Source of the DNA: Lachnospiraceae bacterium UBA4380
GTDB taxonomy: Bacteria; Bacillota; Clostridia; Lachnospirales; Lachnospiraceae
Length of the DNA stretch: 8,698 bases
Direction of reading: 5' to 3'
Assembly (NCBI GenBank): GCA_002390025.1
Contig: DGRU01000186.1
Span: forward strand, 780 to 9,477
Shown here: positions 5,119 to 8,698 of the stretch, one piece after another
Layout of the letters: every line of letters begins with the position of its first letter
How positions within the stretch are numbered: position 1 is the stretch's first letter
The notes under the pieces: model-generated
What the model saw: only the letters and a program-made list of their open reading frames with translations
Database searches by the model: none
Told to the model about the DNA's origin: nothing
Position numbers and translations under genes: made by a program

Positions 5119-7110
5119 TTAAAGCTGAAAGCGCACTGTCCTGAGGGCCTGCAGCTTCTGTTTTGCGGAAAGAAGATCCTGCAGGGACTGTGTACCGCCG
5201 CTCTGTGTCATCCTCTCGAGTGAAGCCTGTTTGATAAAAAAGACAAGCTCACGCAGTGTCTTGGCTCTGTCGTCGGCATCCTCAATGCCCTCAAGGTGCA
5301 TGTTCAATATGGACGCGGCCGCCTCCTGCTCTCTCTCGGTCTCAAAGGCGGAGATCACAGAGGCGGCATTGACCGGCCCCGAACCGCCCTGCAGTTGCTG
5401 CCAGAGCAGACCTGCTGCCCTCTGATAAACGGCGCCGTCAAAATCGCCCGGCTCCAGATATTTGTTCAGCTGCGCAAATACAGCGGGATCATCGACGATC
5501 CATGTCAGCAGCAGGCACTGCTTCTCCCACAGGGCTTTCTGAGCCCTTGTGGGTCCTGCAGGCGCCCGTCCGGCAGGGCCGGCTCTCCTGCCGGTATTTT
5601 CATCTGCAGGTCCCGGCGCCGCTTTTTCCTGCCCTCCGGCCGCTGCGGCTTTGCCTGCGGCCTGCCCGGAAGGGGTTCCTGCCGGTACTGCGCCGGAGGG
5701 GACAAATCTGCCCGCCCGGCTGTCCGCTGCTTCCTTCCCGGTGCGGTCCGGGGGAGTATTTGCGGCATTTCGTGTATTTTGTCTGCCGCGGCGCGATTCC
5801 CCGGCTGCGGAACCGTATCCGGTCGCATTGCCGTACTGGGCCACCAGGCGCCGCAGGCTGTCTGTCTTAATGAAATATTTCTCCGCAGAAGCGGCAATGT
5901 AGTTTTCTCTCTCTATCTCGTCGGTAAAGGTGCAGAGTTTTCTGGCCACCTCGCGGTGAAATGCCGTGCGGCTGGCGGGATCGTCCATCCTGTAGGACTG
6001 CGACAGCATCCTCAGTTCGTAAAAGAAGCTGTTTTCTGCATTGTCGATCCGGTCCTGGAAAGCTTCCTTTCCCTCCGCCTTGATAAATTCGTCCGGATCC
6101 TTGTGGGGGCGAAGGTCGATCACCGAAGATTCCAGTCCGCCGCTTCGCAGGATTCCGATATTACGAAGTGCCGCGCGCACGCCGGCGCCGTCGCTGTCGT
6201 ATGCAAGAAGGACTCTCTTCGTATAGCGCCTGAGCAGGGCTGCCTGGCCGGGCGTAAAGGCCGTCCCCAGGGAGGCGACCGCCTGATTGAAGCCAGCCTG
6301 GTGCATGGCAATGACATCCATGTATCCCTCACAGAGGATCAGATGATCCGCCTTGGTCCGCCGCGCCAGATTCAGCGCGTACAGGTTGCGGCCTTTGTCA
6401 AAGATCATGGTGTCCGAGGAGTTGATATATTTGGGCTTTGCGTCCCCCAGGACCCTGCCTCCGAAGCCGATCACTCGTCCCCGCACGTCCTGGATGGGAA
6501 ACATGACTCTGTTAAAAAAACGGTCGTGCAGGCCCTGCTTCTCATTGAAGACGGCCACATCGGACTCTAAGATCAGTTCGTCGGAGAAGCCGGTTTTGCG
6601 CAGGTGCTCCGTCAGATCGCTGCTGGCGCCGTCGGCAAAACCCAGGCCGAACATCTTCATGGTTTCCGGAGAGAGCGACCTGTCCGTGAAATACTTCATG
6701 CCGCGGGCACCCTTTCGGGAACGGAGCAGTTTATAGTAGTAGGTCGCCGCCTCCTTGTTGACCGCCAGCAGGTCCTGTCTGTGCTTCTCCCGCTTTTTGG
6801 TCTCCTCGCTGTAATTGGGGGCAGGGAGGGTGATCTGTGCCCTGTCCGCCAGTTCCTTCAGGGCTTCCGTGAAGGTGCAGTTGTTGTATTTCATCAGGAA
6901 GGTGATGGCACTGCCGCCCGCACCGCAGCCGAAGCAGTAGAACATGTTCTTGGCCGGTATGACATTGAAGGAGGGTGTCTTTTCATTGTGAAATGGACAC
7001 AGACCCAGATAGTCCTTTCCCCTCTTCTTCAGATGTACATGGGCAGAGACAACGTCCACGATATCCGTATTCGCGAGGACCTCGTCCACAATCTCCTGAG
7101 GATAATACAT
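5119..7110 (-). CDS. dnaG: DNA primase DnaG
   Basis: Synthesises RNA primers at the replication fork, working with the replicative helicase. It is 663 residues, about 60 longer than Bacillus DnaG. The N-terminal zinc-binding domain (1-100) has Cys38, His41, Cys59 and Cys62 (CPFH...CFGC). The RNA-polymerase core is about 110-425. It has RVIGFGGRVLGDAKPKYINS (212-231), TOPRIM Glu261 in CEGYMDV, the Asp304-x-Asp306 pair in YDSDGAG and HKDPDEF at 336-342. Residues about 430-525 form an Ala/Gly/Pro-rich low-complexity linker that explains the extra length and coincides with a GC-rich stretch (5535-5820). Residues 526-663 form the helicase-binding C-terminal domain. The start is fixed by an in-frame TAA just upstream and by MYYPQEIVDEV; AGGAGG (7123-7128) is unusually far, 12 bases away. 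The gene is 55 nt behind dgt, probably in one transcript. The stop is TAA. Confidence 0.98.
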   Translation of the reverse strand: MYYPQEIVDEVLANTDIVDVVSAHVHLKKRGKDYLGLCPFHNEKTPSFNVIPAKNMFYCFGCGAGGSAITFLMKYNNCTFTEALKELADRAQITLPAPNYSEETKKREKHRQDLLAVNKEAATYYYKLLRSRKGARGMKYFTDRSLSPETMKMFGLGFADGASSDLTEHLRKTGFSDELILESDVAVFNEKQGLHDRFFNRVMFPIQDVRGRVIGFGGRVLGDAKPKYINSSDTMIFDKGRNLYALNLARRTKADHLILCEGYMDVIAMHQAGFNQAVASLGTAFTPGQAALLRRYTKRVLLAYDSDGAGVRAALRNIGILRSGGLESSVIDLRPHKDPDEFIKAEGKEAFQDRIDNAENSFFYELRMLSQSYRMDDPASRTAFHREVARKLCTFTDEIERENYIAASAEKYFIKTDSLRRLVAQYGNATGYGSAAGESRRGRQNTRNAANTPPDRTGKEAADSRAGRFVPSGAVPAGTPSGQAAGKAAAAGGQEKAAPGPADENTGRRAGPAGRAPAGPTRAQKALWEKQCLLLTWIVDDPAVFAQLNKYLEPGDFDGAVYQRAAGLLWQQLQGGSGPVNAASVISAFETEREQEAAASILNMHLEGIEDADDRAKTLRELVFFIKQASLERMTQSGGTQSLQDLLSAKQKLQALRTVRFQL

Positions 7111-7165
7111 CCGGAATACTTACCTCCTGAATCATTGTTACAGTTTTTGATGAAAAGGCCGGTTT

Positions 7166-8173
7166 TTACAGGACAGACCAGGCCTTGGGAACAAAGAGTT
7201 CCTCATAGGTAGAGATGGCAAAATGATCCGACATGGCGCTGATGTAATCGCAGACAGCCCGCATCCTTGAAGTCTCGTCGTTGATCCTCTTCTGAAAAAA
7301 GGCCGGCAGACCTTCGACATGGCTGTAATAATAGTCGTAGAGAACCTCGATCAGCTTCTCGGCACGGGACTCCTCTGCCTTGGCGACAGGGTCCGAATAG
7401 ACACGGCGGAACATAAAGGCCCGCATATCCTTCATGGCCTGTTCGGCCGGTCCGGACATGGTGACCACATCCCTGCCCTGGCTGGTCCGGATCATGTCGT
7501 GGATGAAATAATCAAGCCTTGCCCCGGTCGTCGAACCCGCCACGCAGGTGATTGCCTCGGGGACCTCCTCTTCTGTCAGGATGCCCGCCCGTATGGCGTC
7601 GTCCATATCGTGATGGATATAGGCGATCTTGTCCGATTTCTGTACGATCTGCCCCTCTAATGTCGAGGGTGAGCCGCTGGTCTGGTGGTTGAGGATGCCG
7701 TCCCGGACCTCCCAGGACAGATTCAGTCCCCGCCCGTCCCTCTCCAGGACATCCACCAGCCGAAGACTCTGCTCATTGTGCCGAAAACCAAGAGGACAGA
7801 TCCGGTTGAGCGCCCGCTCGCCCGCATGACCGAAGGGCGTGTGGCCAAGGTCATGGCCCAGTGCGATGGCCTCGACCAGGTCCTCGTTGAGACGAAGGGC
7901 CTTTGCGATGGTCCGCGCATTCTGGGAGACCTCCAGGGTATGCGTCAGCCGCGTCCTGTAATGATCTCCTGTCGGCGCCAGAAAGACCTGGGTCTTATCC
8001 TTGAGCCTGCGGAAGGATTTGCTGTGCAGGATCCTGTCCCTGTCACGCTGAAAAGCAGGCCGGATATCACAGGGCACCTCGTCCCTCATCCTGCCCCTGC
8101 TCTTCACAGACAGGCTGGCCCAGGGAGCCAGAATCTCCTGCTCTCTCAGCTCGAGTTCTTCCCGGATCGTCAT
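7166..8173 (-). CDS. dgt: deoxyguanosinetriphosphate triphosphohydrolase-like protein
   Basis: An HD-superfamily dNTP triphosphohydrolase (Dgt family), which cleaves dNTPs to deoxynucleoside and tripolyphosphate and so trims the dNTP pool. It is 335 residues, normal for the shorter Firmicute branch. The family signature FRRLKDKTQVF is at 54-64. The HD motif ligands are His78 (RLTHTLEV), His107-Asp108 (GHDLGHTPFGH, with His111 and His116) and Asp181 (KSDKIAYIHHDMDDAI). FRHNEQS is at 130-136 and NHQTSGSPSTLEGQIV at 162-177. All metal ligands are intact, so it should be active, but whether it prefers dGTP cannot be told. AGGAGG at 8179-8184 is five bases before the ATG. The position immediately before dnaG and rpoD is a recurrent clostridial arrangement that ties dNTP control to replication priming. 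The stop is TAA. Confidence 0.95.
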   Translation of the reverse strand: MTIREELELREQEILAPWASLSVKSRGRMRDEVPCDIRPAFQRDRDRILHSKSFRRLKDKTQVFLAPTGDHYRTRLTHTLEVSQNARTIAKALRLNEDLVEAIALGHDLGHTPFGHAGERALNRICPLGFRHNEQSLRLVDVLERDGRGLNLSWEVRDGILNHQTSGSPSTLEGQIVQKSDKIAYIHHDMDDAIRAGILTEEEVPEAITCVAGSTTGARLDYFIHDMIRTSQGRDVVTMSGPAEQAMKDMRAFMFRRVYSDPVAKAEESRAEKLIEVLYDYYYSHVEGLPAFFQKRINDETSRMRAVCDYISAMSDHFAISTYEELFVPKAWSVL

Positions 8174-8236
8174 AAGCGCCTCCTGCAGTTATATAGAAAC
8201 CTGCCTATTTTTTGCATACCGACATCTCCAGCATTC

Positions 8237-8273
8237 AAATATCCGGCAGTCAACTGATCTTACCCGGATATTT
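8237..8273. repeat. 10-bp inverted repeat upstream of dgt
   Basis: AAATATCCGG (8237-8246) and CCGGATATTT (8264-8273) are perfect inverted copies separated by 17 bp, about 64 bp before the dgt start. A long loop and no T-run argue against a terminator. It could be an operator or an mRNA leader hairpin. Within the loop, CAGT-CA-ACTG forms a smaller dyad. Confidence 0.6.
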
Positions 8274-8290
8274 ATTCAGGTTCCGGCCCC

Positions 8291-8353
8291 GAAAAAAGCC
8301 GGAACAGTTCTGAAAAAAGCCGGAGCAGGCCTGAAAAAAGTCGGAACATTTAT
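8291..8353 (-). repeat. three 21-bp direct repeats with phased A-tracts upstream of dgt
   Basis: Plus-strand unit GAAAAAAGCCGGAACAGTTCT at 8291-8311, 8312-8332 and 8333-8353, the last diverging at its end. Each carries an A6 tract (8292-8297, 8313-8318, 8334-8339) exactly 21 bp apart, two helical turns. The whole gap 8174-8489 (316 bp) has no gene that I can support. It contains this array, the inverted repeat at 8237-8273, an AT-rich stretch (8350-8415) and the hairpin block at 8422-8486. A promoter for dgt must lie here, but I find no pair of boxes good enough to call. Confidence 0.85.
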
Positions 8354-8421
8354 ATTATTCTGCATAAAAATCCGCTATCCTTTTTTCATTTTCGAAAATA
8401 AATAAACTTTTTATGGTTCAA

Positions 8422-8486
8422 GACTCTCTCGCGAGTCCCGTGCACCGAATGCGGGTTGCCCCCAGGGGCAGCATTTTCTGTAATGC
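8422..8486 (-). other. block of four adjacent small hairpins, unknown function
   Basis: Four contiguous dyads: 8422-8437 (GACTC/GAGTC), 8437-8455 (CCC-GCA/TGC-GGG with a two-base bulge), 8457-8470 (TGCCC/GGGCA) and 8471-8486 (GCATT/AATGC). They begin right after the terminator T-run of tRNA-Val. The dense structure suggests a small structured RNA, an interspersed palindromic element or a remnant of one. It matches no RNA family that I can name. Strand is given as the local transcription direction and is not certain. Confidence 0.4.
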
Positions 8487-8489
8487 GTG

Positions 8490-8537
8490 AAAAAAACCGT
8501 GCATATGCCGAACAGGTTCTGTTCGAAATATACACGG
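8490..8537 (-). terminator. rho-independent terminator of tRNA-Val
   Basis: On the minus strand a 19-nt arm (8519-8537, CCGTG...CGAACAG) and its partner (8497-8515) enclose a three-base loop. They pair almost completely, with one G-U and a small internal mismatch. Seven T residues follow (8490-8496). It starts 13 nt past the tRNA 3' end, so it should terminate the tRNA transcript and isolate dgt from it. Confidence 0.88.
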
Positions 8538-8550
8538 ACATTAATCAGAG

Positions 8551-8624
8551 TGGAACGGATGGGGTTCGAACCCATGACCTCTCGCGTGTGAGGCGAACGC
8601 TCATCCCGGCTGAGCTACCGTTCC
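8551..8624 (-). tRNA. tRNA-Val (anticodon CAC)
   Basis: A complete 74-nt cloverleaf that decodes GUG valine codons. The acceptor stem GGAACGG/CCGTTCC is fully paired. The D-arm is GCTC/GAGC with a 9-nt loop containing GG. The anticodon stem is TTCGC/GCGAG (one G-U at the open end) with loop CTCACAC, giving anticodon CAC after T33. The variable loop is AGGTC, and the T-arm is ATGGG-TTCGAAC-CCCAT. The discriminator is A73. The CCA end is not encoded (CTC follows), so it must be added enzymatically. Position 22 is G, so this tRNA is not a substrate for TrmK encoded nearby. Only 26 nt separate it from the upstream terminator hairpin. A TATTAT at 8636-8641 might be a -10, but it lacks a matching -35. 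Confidence 0.97.
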
Positions 8625-8648
8625 GTATACAGATGATAATAAGGAAAG

Positions 8649-8675
8649 AAAAAAGGGAATCTTTCGATTCCCTTT
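8649..8675 (-). terminator. rho-independent terminator between two tRNA genes
   Basis: On the minus strand AAAGGGAATC (8666-8675), a GAAA tetraloop and GATTCCCTTT (8652-8661) form a perfect 10-bp stem. The T-run continues as TTT, C, TTT. It sits directly after the partial tRNA at the window edge and should end that transcript. The inverted copy makes it partly bidirectional. Confidence 0.82.
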
Positions 8676-8680
8676 CTTCG

Positions 8681-8698
8681 TGCGGAAGATGGGACTTG
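8681..8698 (-). tRNA. tRNA 3' end, partial (probably tRNA-Leu)
   Basis: The last 18 nt of a tRNA running off the right edge: the end of a T-loop (CAAGT), T-stem strand CCCAT, acceptor strand CTTCCGC and discriminator A. The implied 5' acceptor strand is GCGGAAG. Discriminator A is invariant in tRNA-Leu and favours it. tRNA-Gly shares this acceptor in many bacteria but usually has U73. No CCA is encoded. The anticodon lies outside the window, so the amino acid is uncertain. Confidence 0.7.

Noticed and set aside
5296..6570. A 424-codon plus-strand frame opposite dnaG
   Set aside because: It is a shadow of dnaG. Its Cys/Gly/Arg-rich part mirrors the GC-rich linker and resembles no protein family.
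8446..8698. Plus-strand reading frame running through the tRNA region (GTDGVRTHDL-type peptide)
   Set aside because: This peptide is the well-known artefact of translating the antisense of a tRNA; the cloverleaf is complete.

Overview
The window looks like core-genome DNA of a Firmicute in the class Clostridia, most likely Lachnospiraceae-like. This is an inference from protein style, the order dgt-dnaG-rpoD-trmK-Nif3, a TGS-domain nucleoside kinase, a bacterial type-A-like RNase P RNA 5' end and sigma-A-type promoters. Coding DNA is moderately GC-rich and the intergenic DNA is AT-rich. Every feature I can support lies on the minus strand, so transcription runs from high to low coordinates. 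I see no insertion sequence, phage gene, CRISPR array or toxin/defence module.

Right end (8422-8698), in transcription order: the last 18 nt of a tRNA (probably Leu) with its own terminator, a complete tRNA-Val(CAC) with a strong terminator, then a 65-bp block of four adjacent small hairpins. An AT-rich leader follows, holding three 21-bp direct repeats with phased A-tracts and a 10-bp inverted repeat, and runs up to dgt.

Middle (2059-8173): dgt (dNTP triphosphohydrolase) and dnaG (primase) are 55 nt apart and probably cotranscribed. A 214-bp gap follows, mostly filled by four 38-bp tandem repeats; the copy nearest rpoD carries a good sigma-A promoter. Then come rpoD (primary sigma factor), trmK (tRNA m1A22 methyltransferase) and a Nif3/YqfO-family protein that overlaps trmK by ATGA. 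This is a version of the macromolecular-synthesis operon, joining replication priming, transcription initiation and tRNA modification.

Left end (1-2058): a promoter with a perfect -10 and an A-rich UP-like tract drives a leader of about 200 nt containing 17-bp tandem repeats, followed by a 552-residue TGS-uridine-kinase-like protein. Just after its stop codon, a consensus promoter (TTGACA, 17 bp, TATATT) starts rnpB, the RNase P RNA, which runs off the left edge.

The genes are ordinary housekeeping genes. The unexplained structure is intergenic: three unrelated short tandem-repeat arrays (periods 17, 38 and 21 bp), each in the leader or promoter region of a housekeeping gene, plus the hairpin block beside tRNA-Val.
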